This document shows positions 1 through 13,600 of a stretch of DNA of 64,000 bases, piece by piece. The stretch covers positions 110,005,087-110,069,086 of the forward strand of contig NC_080423.1 of the NCBI RefSeq assembly GCF_029873635.1. The letters are read 5' to 3'. The notes under the pieces were generated by a model. The model did not search any database. It saw only the letters and a program-made list of their open reading frames with translations, and had not been told where the DNA came from. Position numbers and translations under genes: made by a program. The stretch's first letter is position 1. Each line of letters starts with the position of its first letter. The DNA comes from Malania oleifera (taxonomy: Eukaryota; Streptophyta; Magnoliopsida; Santalales; Ximeniaceae).

Positions 1-700
1 TATATTATGTCGTTATCAAAATTTATTATTATTGTTTTATTGATAATATTAATAATTAATATTCTATTATAAGATTATACATAATAATAACCACAATTAT
101 ATCATGGTATTCTATAATTTAATAATATTATATCGCTTTTTATGGGTTATAATATTATTATATGTAATATAAATATTAATAATAATGATTAAAATATTTT
201 ATATTAAACATATTATTATAAATTCATATTTAATGATGATATAATATTAATATTATACTTTTAGACTTATGTAGTATATAGCTTATTATATTATATATAA
301 TATTACACTATAATATTTGTGCCATATGCAATATACTATAGTATTATATATTTTTCTATACTATATCATTATTAAGTTTTACTATTACGTATTTATAATT
401 GCTGATAATAAATATTTAATTTAATTATTTTATTTTTAAAATTAAAATAATAATATAATAAATCATGTATATCATAATATTTAACATTTAATATTGTTCT
501 AATTTTTATATGTTATAACATTATTATACACAATAGAAAATATTAATAATGATGACTTAATATTTATATTAAAATATATTATAATATTTTAATTATTAAC
601 AACTAGGATATTAATATTATTTTTTAAATTTATGTAATATATACTATATTATATTAATATATATGATCATATTATAATAAATACTATGTTTCCAGGAATC
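1..700. repeat. A+T-rich diverged tandem repeat
   Basis: Nearly pure A/T sequence with no open frame. Two segments, about 120-330 and 480-690, resemble each other at an offset of roughly 362 bases. Both run through a TTATAA(T/C)ATTATTATA stretch, then an AATATTAATAATxATGA stretch, then a TATGTA(G/A)TATATA stretch. This looks like two units of a strongly diverged A+T-rich repeat. It could also be a matrix-attachment-like spacer. The left end is cut by the window. Confidence 0.4.
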
Positions 701-1582
701 ATAGTTTGATTCCAAAATAAGAGTCAGGAACCAAAATATACGCAAAGGGCATCCCTGCACGAAATGGAAGTCGTAATGAGATTCCCATAAAACAACCAAC
801 TTAATGAGAATCAACCATTTCGATTCTGATTCCTAGAGTTAATTCTTAATAATCAAAGATAATGTTTAGGAATATGAATTTTAAAATTTAAATTTCTATT
901 TTGTTTGGAATTACATAAATTCAAATTTAAGATTTCCATTCTACGTTCCCAAAGGTAAGGTAAATATGACTTCTCCACAAGATTTATCCTTCATCATATA
1001 ATATGTTCTTCACAACATAATGAAAATAAAAATCTATTTGTAGCACAGATCCTTCATTGTGTTTCAAAGAAACTTCGAAGATTTCCAAGCATAAGCAAGG
1101 TTTTAAAACCAGATTAGTCAAAACAGAGACCAATCTGAATATTATTTCATTCAAGTATGCAGAAAAGAATATAAAATTTAGCTAGTTAACAATCCAATTT
1201 ATGAACTAACGGGACGATTAGTTCACCGAACTATTCGTGCTCCATCACAGAAAATATCATCAATAGCCTCTGAGGGCTAATGAAGCATACCTCTCTCAAT
1301 CAGCCAACCTATTAATTAACCACCACTTATTTCACACACAAATAAAAATATGCTCATACTCCATCCTTCATGGATATAATTATTATTAAAAATAATATTA
1401 ACAATGAAACAAACTAAACACTAAAAGTCAGGAAATTCTCTGGTAAAAAATAACAAAGAAATATGTGAAAACAAAACAATTCCCTCCTACAAGGAATACA
1501 TGAGCTTTACAAATATTTAACCCAATAAGGTAGAAATCCCCATTACAAACTTCTATTTCAACTATCCTGAGGCATTGCCATT
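701..1582. other. 3' flank / 3' UTR of the chaperone gene
   Basis: No gene is seen. The part next to 1583 should hold the 3' UTR of the minus-strand chaperone gene, because its stop codon is at 1583-1585. I could not place a poly(A) signal with confidence. The remainder is ordinary A+T-rich flank. Confidence 0.4.
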
Positions 1583-1656
1583 TTACCGTTTCTTCGAATC
1601 CGACAGATGCTCCAATGAGGAGAACATGAAGTTTCCAGAAAATATAGATCCTTTGT
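1583..1656 (-). CDS. UQCC1: Chaperone gene, last coding exon
   Basis: It has 74 bases: two bases finish Asp, then [23 protein letters not shown] and TAA at 1585..1583. The acceptor is GATGGACAG|ACAAAG. The FSGNFMF block is the expected conserved C-terminal signature. Confidence 0.85.
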
Positions 1657-4600
1657 CTGTCCATCAAAATTCACAACTTTCTCAAAAACTAGAATATTAA
1701 AACCTAAATATGACAGAGTTTCCAAAAAAAATTGAGTCATTTTAAAATGCGCATGTTCAAGTAACATATAATACTCCCAAATGCACAAAAAGGTTACGCA
1801 CAAAAATTTAGTTCCAATGCAAGTGACACGTTCACAGCATGCTAAAATAAGTCAGCACGAACCAATATTTCCGAGCACAAAACAATTCCCAAAGCATAAA
1901 AAGATGCCAATTTTTACAGATCAACCCTCACAGTTCGTAAACAAAAAGAAATGTCAAATGAATGAAATTGAAAAACTTACAGTTACTTAATATAGGTATA
2001 TTAAATATCCTATAATTTTTTATCAGATAAATCCTCTGAACATATTTTCCCAAAGTTAAAGTGCCACCAAATGGCTCTCCAATGGGTGTTCTCAAAGCAA
2101 TGGCTCTGCCCCATTCCATAGAGTGGTGCGTAGCAGAATCTCTTAAAGACTATAATCAAGTATTGAACCTTATCCTAACCCCACCCCACCCCACCCCTTC
2201 CCCAGAAAAAAATAACAATGACAATTACAACAATAATGCAGATAATAAACAGCGTAAAAAAATTTGCATTGTATCATGAGATAAGAACTTGGGGGCCTAC
2301 CTGTTAGGGACAGGCAGCTAGATTCTCGCCGAACATACCTCGACATTGCCTGCAAATGTATTTAATCATTTAGTTTTGCTATCCCTATTGTACATGGGCA
2401 GAAAACAGTCTATGATTCTATATTCATGACATTAGAGTGGAGAAATTACAAGAAAAAATAAAAAGGAACAGGTCAAATAAGAGATGAAAAATGATATATT
2501 GCATTGAAGCCCTTTCTTAACTACTAACCTCCCCTCCCCTCCCCCCCCCCCCGGCGCGGCGGGCGTGGGGGGCCAAAAACACAAACCAACAAAAGAAGAC
2601 CAATATATATATATATGGTCAAACATGTAGCAAACACAACAGTTCCACAATTATCAGCAGTACTTCAATTCTGAAGTCCACCATTTGCTCATCATCATTA
2701 TTCTTTTTAAGCAGTAGGGTCTGGATTCTATGATGTAGCAAAGAAATACTAGGTGTGGTATTGGTTCAATCCTAGACATCCCAAACCTGGAGGAAAACAC
2801 ATTTCTACCGTACTTCCATTTTTTTTTCTTCTTTTGATGATCCAATATTCCATTGACCTCACACTTGCATGTCCACCAATCGAAGTAACAAAAGCAAATA
2901 AAAAAAAAACATGCCTGGACTGCATTTGATGCAGCATCATTTGGTTTAGATACACCATCATCAGAAAAGATATTCCTGCAACAAAAACAGGGCACACAGA
3001 CATTGGGTTAAGAGCCAACCAAGCATACATGTCAAGAATAGTCCCTTGGAAACTTTCATAGACTAAAATTAATGTATTTGTCAAAAAATTAATATTATTC
3101 AATTCATAAATCAATCAAATATTTTTTATATATATTCAAATACAACTGATTAAATATAAAAGTTCTCTAAAAAGGTTGTCATTAATCTATAAAAGCCCAA
3201 ATGCTCTATACTGCATAAAATTCCATGGGACCTGAAAACATTCCTACCCCAACCTAGTCATAACTTTCCTAGATATCAGAAGCCAATTCATAATAAAGTA
3301 ACATAAATACTAATTCATAAATTAAGGCTAATCCATGTGTTTACCCTCATGATTCCAATTCCTATTCCACTATTTTACTGCGGGCAGGGGGTGAAGAAGA
3401 AACCAGAAAACAAAAAAAGGAGAAAAAAAAAAGAAAGAAAGAAAGAAAAAGAAAACCAACATTAACACATAAATAGTAGGCTTTAAGCAAACTTAACACA
3501 AATGGATTAAAATCAGCCCCAGATGAATCCCCTTACCATTCATTAGTCTATTAACAAGCAATCACCAGCAAACTTTCCCCAAACTTTCACTTATTCAACA
3601 TCATTTCCAACTCACAATCCTCCAACTCAACTCTCACCTCATTTTGCTTAATCAGTTCTTCAATATCTGATCTTCCAGACAATTTGAAATAACCCGTTAG
3701 ATTCTCCCACACCTTTCCCTTTCACAACATCAGCAATTCTTGTTCATCAAATTTCATAAAGCATACAGCTAGCTGAATTGTTTTTCAATCCTTGGGAACA
3801 AAAATAAAGAAGGCCACTTGAATACAAACTTAGTCCAATATTTTGATCTCTGACAATAAAAAACCTATTTTCAGCCAAGACCACAAAAATAGGTGGGAAA
3901 TGAAAGATTCATTCAATGATCTAAAATGATCCCTTAATGCCATCATATGATTTACCAAAAATAACTAGGACCAGGCTTAATCTCAACTGACTCCCAACTG
4001 ACAACTGTAGCTCATATAAAGCACTTGGCTTAGCCCTGACAGGTTGGCAAAAAACAAACTTTCCAGTCAGTCTACCTAATCCTTATCCTACTCATATGGA
4101 TGTCAAATTGAGATTAGAATCGTAAACCAAAACCCTAATTTCAAGAATTGAGAATTGAATTGAATCATAAGATTGGGTACAAATTTCCAAAACTGATTTC
4201 ATAAACAATTATAGTTAGTGCATTTAAATTTTAAAAATAAAAAATAAAAATTTATATTTCATATGTATACTTTCTCTAAACAATAAAAAGTAAGGGAAGG
4301 AGTCCATAAAATTAATAAAAAAACTCAATCTTATGTTGTTTAAAGGAAGGAATTAAGAGTTTCATATAAAAAATAAATAAATAAACTGAAAGTTTTGGTG
4401 CTTATCATCGACTAAAATCATGTTTCATACATCGGCTTTCTCAAGCTAAAAAGAGAAAAAAGATACTAAGAAAAACTAATAAATGATTATACTAAAAAGA
4501 CCAACCAAGAGTCTTAAAAAAGCATGAATACCACCTTAGCCAAGCAGTGTCCTGCCCCGCCCTGTCAACGGCAGAATACTTTATTCCTCCAAGAGTGAAG

Positions 4601-7600
4601 AATGGTATTGTGAAGGCAAGAGAAGACCTAAAGTTCTATTCTCCTCTTTCTCATCACAGAAATATAGAGGAATGGAAGGCAATAATGTCTGAAAAAAAAA
4701 AAAAAGCAATAAGAAAAAGGGTTTTTTTATTGGATTAAGCCAGTCAGGTCTGACTGGATCTCATAGGTTCAGAATTGGGTGAATCATTTGACCGTTAAGA
4801 GTGTGAATAGGTAGATTCAGCAACGATTCAGCTGCCTCCAGTAAGATTCAGATCTATTTGGTGCAGAATTGATATGAATTGTAATTCCAACAACTACAAT
4901 CCTACTGCAACTGTTCCCAACAGTGGCATTGAGGCCACAAAATATTTCTTTAAAAATCATTCATGACCACTGCCATTTTCAGGGTAGTACTTTTGACCAT
5001 GGTCTTAACTTTCCACTAAATAGCCAAAAATTCCATCAAAATTTTCATGAATTATCTGAAACTTATTGAAATCTCAAAATGTCTACAAAACCTGCTGAAA
5101 ATTTAGCCATGGAACAAAATTTCCTTGAAACTGAAAATTGATAATCAAAACCATTCAGGAAGAAAATTTTCTCTTGACAAATTTTCTTTTCTGATGAAAA
5201 CATAAATTATTACAAGGTGGAGTGGACAAGAATGATAGCCACGAGAATTATAAAATTTAAGCAAAATCGAACTTAGATATTAGTGACAATACTTAATTTG
5301 AATCTTTCTCTGTAAATTAGCTGTATTTGCATAAAAATTAAATTTAACTGATTCGTGAATTTTCCTTATATTAACTGAATGTATTTAGTATTGTTAATTT
5401 GTTATTGCATCCATGGACAAAAATTTGGATTTCTACGGAAATTTCAAGAGTTTCAATATACACAAATTTTGATTTTGACAGAAATTTCAATATTGATTTA
5501 AAGAAACATCAGAAACTTGTAATAAATTACGGAAATTATGAATCAAAATTTGAGAAATATTAAAATATATTATTTTCAATAATTTAGATCCTCAAAATTT
5601 CGCAACACTTTCTCAGTTTTTTTTTTTAAAAAAACTTTTCTGATATTTTGGCTGATATTCCTGAAATTTTACAAAAGATAAATTGGACCACAATTATGTT
5701 TTGAACCCTCCTGAAATTCAAAATTTTGACCAAATATTTGGAAAAATTGCCAAAATTTAAGACCATCATTGTATGACAATTATTGCAAGTTATACACCAT
5801 ATACTGTATTTTATTTATAATGTTTTACATCTAAATATTGCGTTTTTACATCTATTAACAATTTATAAAGCTTCATCAAAAAATCCACAACTACTAATTT
5901 CCATCATTCTTTTAAAACTGGAATCAACATTGAAATTTCCATCAAAATTGGGTGGGGTCGGCTATATGAATCAATTTACGCCAATTTACACAATCATGGA
6001 CAATTTCCTCCAACAATTTGAAGGCTAAGCCTTAAAATCACTATGGATCTAAGTTAAAAACATTGCTTTTGATACCATGCTCAACACGGAGAGTTTTGTC
6101 AACATTCTTCAACCAACACACTTTAACGTTTCATGATTCTCATCACCTCATAACTTACAATAGAACGAACTGCCATTGCCAACAAGAGAAAATGGTGGAA
6201 AGAAGGCATCATTAAGCATAAACTAATTACATTAGAAATTACAAATTATGATTTAAATTTTTTAACTTTACAAAAAGCAAAGTTCACACAAAGTGAAGTA
6301 TAAAACCAAGTAAACTCAAGTTGAAATTTTGTTTTAAGCTGCAAAAAATCCCTAAGTTGATTCTGGCCCTAAAGTCAGTTTAGAACTATGATTTCGTCAC
6401 AGCTTATACCAAGATAAATAGGTTGAGGAATCTTTATCACTGGTGGAAAATTCTAGAGATATTTTTGTGGATAACTTTTAGAAAAGGTGAACAAGAGCGC
6501 CCAAATCACAATCTTACCTCCACAAGACACTTGGGAGCTCATCAAGACTAGCTTCTGGAAGCATGGCAGAATCATAGGCAACAATATTTCCATAAAATAT
6601 TTTCTCCAAATCCTTCATCCATCTAGCCAACAGTAAGTTAACCTGTCATTTTAAACAATCTGCATCAAAAATGCAAACTATAAACTGAATATGCATGCAT
6701 ATAATGTTTAAAACATTGTGATTGACAAAAATATGAATGTGTTAAAAGAGGTATAAAGCATTGTGATTTCCAAAAAATATCCTTACTTCTTAAGTTTGTT
6801 TAGACAAAAATACCCTTTTAGTAGCCTACTCCAAGTACAACATTCTAAATGGCAAAAATATACCTTTATTTGAAAAATACGCTTATATGTACCTACAACC
6901 TACCTTGTTATAATATCATAAGTGATAGAAATATCCTTGATTTTTAAATCTTATAAGAGCTTACCCTAAGTAATGATGCTATTTTTTAATACAAAAAAGA
7001 AAATATTTCATTAAAGGAGATAAGAATAAGCAGTTATACACATAGGAGAATATAAAGTCCTCTAAAGATAAAATAGAAACCAAACAAAAAGAGGGGAAAT
7101 AAAATCTTAAACCAACAGAGCCCCAGCCAATCATGCTGGAACTTGAAAAACACATACCCTTAAAATGACTAGCTGCAAGCCCAAAACAGAGCCATAAAGT
7201 GTATCCTAAGTCAAAACAATGATAACATCAACCTCTAACAAGTAAAAATACGTGCATATCAATCCAACCAAATCCCCTAGAAAACCCCAAAAACTGCACT
7301 TCTCCGAATTCTACTAGCATCTTTATTCCCACCAAAACCTTTCAAGAAGTAACCAGGACAGAACAATTCTTTCCAAGTAATATTAACAATCTACTTCTTC
7401 TAATGTGAGGACTGAGCAAGATCTTTTTTTTTTTAGGGCAACCCTTCTTAATCTGTTTTCAGCATTGAGACCCTCATTGATCTCCATGTCATCCAGCTCC
7501 TTAATGTTGTCAAGAAACTCCTTTTTTCTTAGACTGATGTTGCCAAAAAATAGCAAGGGGACGAGGGAGACAGATCTTCTTCCTTATTTGATCTGAACCC

Positions 7601-10600
7601 TTTCCAAGCCCACAGCTCATCTTCCAATGTAGCTGCAGTTACCCACTTCTGATTTTCGATGGAGATGGCCAAGTTCTAAAAGTTTCTTGGTCCATGAACA
7701 ATGCATAGGACGTGACCGACTGATCCCTCCTGCTCCAAGCATAAGAAGCATCTATTGACAAGAGAGAAACCTTTTTTCTTAAGGTTGTTCATGGTAAGGA
7801 TAATTCCAAGAGTAGCTTCCCAAGTAAATAAAGGCAATCTTTGAAGGGGCTTACATTTTCCAAATCAGCTTCTAAGGGAAGTTAGTGCTGCTCTTAGTCA
7901 GGGAACAAAGGTGTTTGTAGAAAGAGTTAACAGTGAAGTTCCCATCTTTGCTGAAAGCCCATCTGGGCTCATCTGAGTTAGCCTGATAAGCATCAAGCTC
8001 CCAATCAAAAGCATTCTATTCATAGGAATATCCCAAACAATCCCTTTTAACTAGTTAGTTCCATGCATTTGCAAATAAGGGCATCTTTGTCATATGCAAA
8101 TCTGAATATGGAAGGGACGCCTTTGTAATCCTTGATTTTCTTTGACACTTTTTTTCAGTGAGGGATGTTTCTCTCCTGTTGTTTCCTTTGTACTTGGGTG
8201 GCATCCCCTTAATGCCTCTTTTAATATAATTTTTCTTCATTGAAAAAAAAATAACAAGTAGCCAAGAAATCTTCCACCACCTCCGGACAGAACAATTCCG
8301 AGCAAGCAATATTAACGATCTATTCTGCACACCCCAAAGCCCAAGTAAACAAATAGTGTAGGAAAAGGATGGGGAAAAAAATCTAACTGTCAAAGCATAG
8401 AGTCAAAATATCTGGGGATAATGCTTTAGAAGGCCTTCTACTCTGCATCAAATTGTGGTGCTAAATATCGATTAAATAATTAAGAACAACCCACCAACTC
8501 ACCAGAAGGCCTTCTACTCTGCATCAAATTATGGTGCTAAATATAGATTATATAATTAAGAACAACCCACCAACTCAACAAGTTAATGCCTTAATCTTAG
8601 ACAGAACATGGCCTTTCAAATAGTACGATAAAGCGTAAAAAAGACCCTAGGCAATGATGCTATTATTTCTATATTCCGATCTCTTTTGATTAAAATAAAT
8701 TAATGTGTACCCATCAAAATAAAGAACTCAATTTCACCACAAACTCTTCATTAGATGACACGAGGGCAAAACACATTATATTCAGAAGTCCAAAGATTTC
8801 AGTACCACAAATATTGTTCCAAAACCATAAGTTCAGCTACCAATTACCATATAACATAACCATATGTTATTGTGTATGTTAGGTACATGAGATATATTAT
8901 AAATGGACAGGAAGACCTATCGTGGAGCTTAGTTCGCAATTCACTACGTTGTTCTAACATAGTATTAGAACATTGTCTTGAGGCCTAAAACCCCAGAAAG
9001 CAGCCATCATCACCAAACCAAACCCTAAACCCCTTTGTACTAAGCTTTACTATCACCTTTGGAGAGGTTGTTTGCATCCCAGCGGAGCCAAACCAGAGTC
9101 AAAAATTTCCAGAAACCTGATAAACAGAACTGCCCGATCAAAATGATAGGATTTCTTCAATTTTTTGGGAAATCAACATGATCTTTGTTCACAGACAGTG
9201 TCAATTCACTCAATGCACCCTCACATGCCAATCATAGGGCGGCAACTTTGATGCCACACACCAGCCACCAGTGTGTGAAACTTCCTGTCACCTCAATTTG
9301 GTTTTTCATGGGTTGAACCCCCTTGTAGACCATGATCAAGTCAGTCACTATGGTTTTAAGCCACTAGTGTGTGAAACTTCCTGTTGCCTCAATTTGGTTT
9401 TTCACGACTTGAGTCTTCTTGTAGACCATGATCAAGTCAGTTGCTATGGTTTTGATCCAAAGTTCCAGCACTTTTGGTTGTTAACTCGTACTCAGATTAG
9501 GTAGTCTGCCAGCTATGTGGTAACATTGATGCCAATTTGTTGGTGGTAGTTGGAGGCACTTGTGTTGGAGGATCATGTTTGTGATTCATTCCTTTGGTGT
9601 GATTGTTTGCTCGTCTATCTCTTTTCATCGAGATGGAGTTCATGAATCCCAAAAGTTTGATTCCCTCATCATTACAACAGAGAAATTGAATGGAAATACT
9701 TATTTTAAGTGGTCTAAAGGATATCAAGATTTATTCAACAGGCTTACGCAAGCCCAAATCCCTCCTCTATTAGGACCCAAAGATAAGCAAACAAGCCAAA
9801 GGAGGTAAGGATTAAGGAAGATGCATTTCACGGGGATGCACCATCTCCATGAGTAACTCAAACATTGTGCAACCCCACAACAACAACAAACCAAGCCTTA
9901 AGTCCCACTAAGTGGGGTTGGCTACATAAATCATTTCCTGCCAATTTACGTAATCATGGGCAATTTCCTCTGACAATTCAGAGCTATTAAATCCTTCTAT
10001 CTCATTCCAAATTATTTTAAGTCTACCCCTACACCTTCTACTGCCCCCATAATAACTAGCTCACTTCCACTTATTGGTACACTATACGGCCTATGTTGCA
10101 AATACCCAAACCATCCAAGTTGCCCCTCCCTTAGCTTACCTTCTACAGAAGCTACACCTAACTTACCTCGAATATGTTCATTCTTTAGTTTATCTTTTAA
10201 TGTTATACTACTCATCCACCTTAGCATTTTGATCTCAACAACTTTTACTTTATGGATATGTTGTTTCTTTTAATCACCCAACATTCTAATCCATATAGCA
10301 TAGTTGGTCTTGATGTTGTCCTATAGAACTTCCATTTTAATTTTAAAGGTATTTTACGATCACACAGCACACTCCAAGTACTTCTCCATTTTACCCAAGT
10401 TTAATGACACAACACACTAGTGTCTTGACCATCAAGTTTAACCTTTTCTGCAATATTCCTCCTACTATGACTGAAATTACATTTCATATATTCTGCCTTA
10501 TTTTTACCTACCCTAAAACCTTTAAATTCTAAAGTTTCTCTCTATAATTCTAACTTAGATCCACTCCACCCCTAGCTTCATCAATCAAGACTATCATCTG

Positions 10601-13600
10601 CAAACAACATACAACATGGAATACTCCTACTAAGTTCATCCATCACCAGAGCAAAGAAATGAGGGCTTAAAGCAGCTCCTTGATGTACACCTTATGGTAT
10701 TTGATGATTCCCTAGCCTCTCCACCTGTACTCCTAACACTAGTCATTACTCTATGGTACATATCCTTAATGAAATCAATGTACCTAACACATACTTCCTT
10801 CTTTTCTAAAACCTACCATAGAACTTCCCTAGGTAGCCTACCACATGCTTTCTCTAAGTCAATAGAAACCATATGCAAATCCCTCTTCTTTTTCCTAAAC
10901 TTTTCTATTAATCTTCTTAAAGATATACAACTTCTCCAGTAGATCTCTCCAGCATAAAAAGAAATTGATTTTCTAAGACCCTTGTTTATAACCTTAATCT
11001 TTGCTCAACTACCCTTCCCAAAATTTAACTGTATGACTCATAAGTTTAATTCCACAATAGTTATTACAATTTTGATTTTCTCCTCTACATTTGTATATAG
11101 GTATTAGAGTGTTTTTACTCCATTTGTTAGGCACTTTCTTAGTTTTTATAATAGTGTTAAATAAATTAGTTAACTATATAATTCCATTATCACCTAAGCA
11201 TGACATTTCCAAACTTTAATTGGGATGTTATCTGATCCTATAGCTTTTTCATTTTTTAATGCAACTTAACTTATATTCTAATTTTGTGATTAAATCTCAT
11301 TTTGTTAGCCTTTCCCTCATTTTTCAATTCTAAATTTAAGTCTTCTACTTGGTTTTCATTAAATAGTTTTACTAAAGTAACTTCGTCACATTTATTTTAT
11401 GTCTTCTTCCTTAACCAAGACAATATCACCCCCACTTTTTATACATTTTACATTACCTACATTTTACTTTTCTTTCTCTTGCTCTAGCAAGTTTAAATGT
11501 CTTTTTCCCCTTCTTCTATATCTAATCTAGCATATAAATTATTAAATGATCTATGTTTAGTTTCACTAATGACATTTTTTTGCATTATTCTTATATCTAT
11601 ATACTTTTCAAAGTTTTCCACGTTTCTACATTTTAGTCATGTTTTACACCAAATTCTTTTTACCTTTACAGCATTTTGGACACCTTGATCCCACCACCAA
11701 CTTTCCCTGCTAGAATCTTCCTTTTGATTCACTTAAAATCTCTTTTGTTATCTTTTTAATAAAGTTAGCTATCCAACTTTAAAGAGTGTTTATGTCTACA
11801 CCATCCTTTGTCGTCCAATCACCATCTTCAATCATTTTATCTTTCAAATTTATTATATTTTTTCGCTTTAAGTTTCACCACCTAGTTCTATTGCATTGAT
11901 ATATATTATCCCTTCTCTTCCATTTTTTAGTACATATATCTAATAGTAAAACTCAATGTTGAGTAGTCAAGCTTTCACCAAGGATAACTTTACAATCCTT
12001 ACATGATAAACGATCTGCCCTCCTAGTTAAGAGAAAATTCTATTTGACTTTTATTTTGCTGAAAGACTAGCCCTTGTTGCCCCCAGCACTGGCTTTGACA
12101 CTTCGCATGTCAACCCCAACTTTGAGGATTTGATTGATAGACCCAATTTTGATACTTCGAATGTCTTGGACTCAGGCAGCACTCACTTCAAGAATCAAGT
12201 ATCTGTTTGGGTTCTACAGAAGTTGAAATCGGTAATCAAAATCATAGGTGTGTCCTTCAAAGGGTTTGAGGACAAAGCCTCAGGATTGTTTGAGGATATT
12301 GAAAAAAAGAGAAGAGAGGAGGTGGGAAGTAATCATAAAAAACCATTGGGCAGCATCAGAAAGTTGGATACCAATAAAGAATTAAAACGCTTTGAATGCA
12401 CAGTGAACTATGGAAAAACAGGAGCATGCTCATAATGGCAGAGGCATACAGTAACCGGAGCCCTCATGTTAAATCATGTTAAGGAAAATCATTTCCTGAA
12501 ATGTGAGGGGTCTTAACGACAAATCCAAGAGGAGTGTATTCTTAAGGATTGGAGGGGCAATGTGGTGTGCTTGCAAGAAACTAAGGTGGAGACAATGGAA
12601 CAGCTTTTGATCATGACCTTTGGGGCCAAGACGCTTGTGATTGGATATCCCTTGGAGTAGTAGGCAGCTCAAGGGGTATTCTTGTCTTGTGGAAGCCTAG
12701 TGTTGTGGAATTGTTAGAACTTGGACCACTCCATTAATTCCTTCTTAGTCTCCTATTTGTTCAAAAACATGAATGATAACTTTCAGTGGATTTTCGTAGG
12801 GGTTTACGGCCCAGGAGAAGGTCCAAGCCGCTTTTTTGGAATGAGCTCTTCAAGATTAGGAGTAGATGGGATGCTCCTTGGATCATTGGAGGTGATTTCA
12901 ACATGATTGTTTATCTACATGAAAGAAGTGGGGGCAGCCTCAAGACTAGTAGCATAAGAGAATTTCTTGACTTTAACAGCCTGAATGCCCTTATTGATCT
13001 CCCTCCCATTGGTGGCAAGTTCACTTGGTCCAACTCCAGGGAGCCACATTCCTTTTCAAGGATTGATAGGTTCCTAATTGAGTTGAAACTTCACTTTCCT
13101 CACATGATTCAAAGTCTACTTCCTAGGCCCATCTCAAATCACTTCCCCATCACCATCGACATTGGGGGAGTTAAATGGGGGCCAACCCCCTTTTGCTTCA
13201 AAAATATGTGGTTAAAGCATGATAGTTTCAGGAGTTAGTGAAAAATTGGTGCTCCTTATTCAAGTCATGGGGAAGGCTAGTTTGTGCTTGTCTCAAAATT
13301 GAAAGGAATAAAAGAAAAATGAAAGATATGAAACAAAAACATCTTTGGCAATGTCCAGGTGAAGAAAACTCTTCTACTTAATGGCATCAAAGAACTTGAT
13401 GAGTAGGAGATATTCCAAGGTCTTGATGATGAACAGGGAGCCAAAAGATCTACGCTTAAGAAGGAATTGAACGAGGTTATTAACCTTGAAGAAATATCTT
13501 GGAGGCAGAAATCCAGAGCTTTATGGCTCAAGGAGGGGGACCGTAATACAAAATTCTTTCATCAGATAGCAAACACAAATCATAGATGTAACACCTTATC

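Larger units (their letters stand above)
2976..6517. other. Intron 4 of the chaperone gene
   Basis: A+T-rich, with a purine-rich GAAA stretch near 3417-3450 and no supported gene. The stretch 5000-5775 is dense in AAATTTC/GAAATTT and CAAAATTT motifs and shares its style and a final CAAAATTTAAGACC block with 26010-26540. An RTE tail lies at 5938-6030. Confidence 0.5.

Noticed and set aside
1781-1990. Open frame near the chaperone gene last exon, and overlapping minus frames at 1428-1803
   Set aside because: These overlap the last exon and intron 6 in wrong frames and show no family signature.
4547-4738. 63-codon plus-strand frame in intron 4
   Set aside because: No family signature, ends in a lysine run from a poly(A) tract, and has no splice or promoter support.
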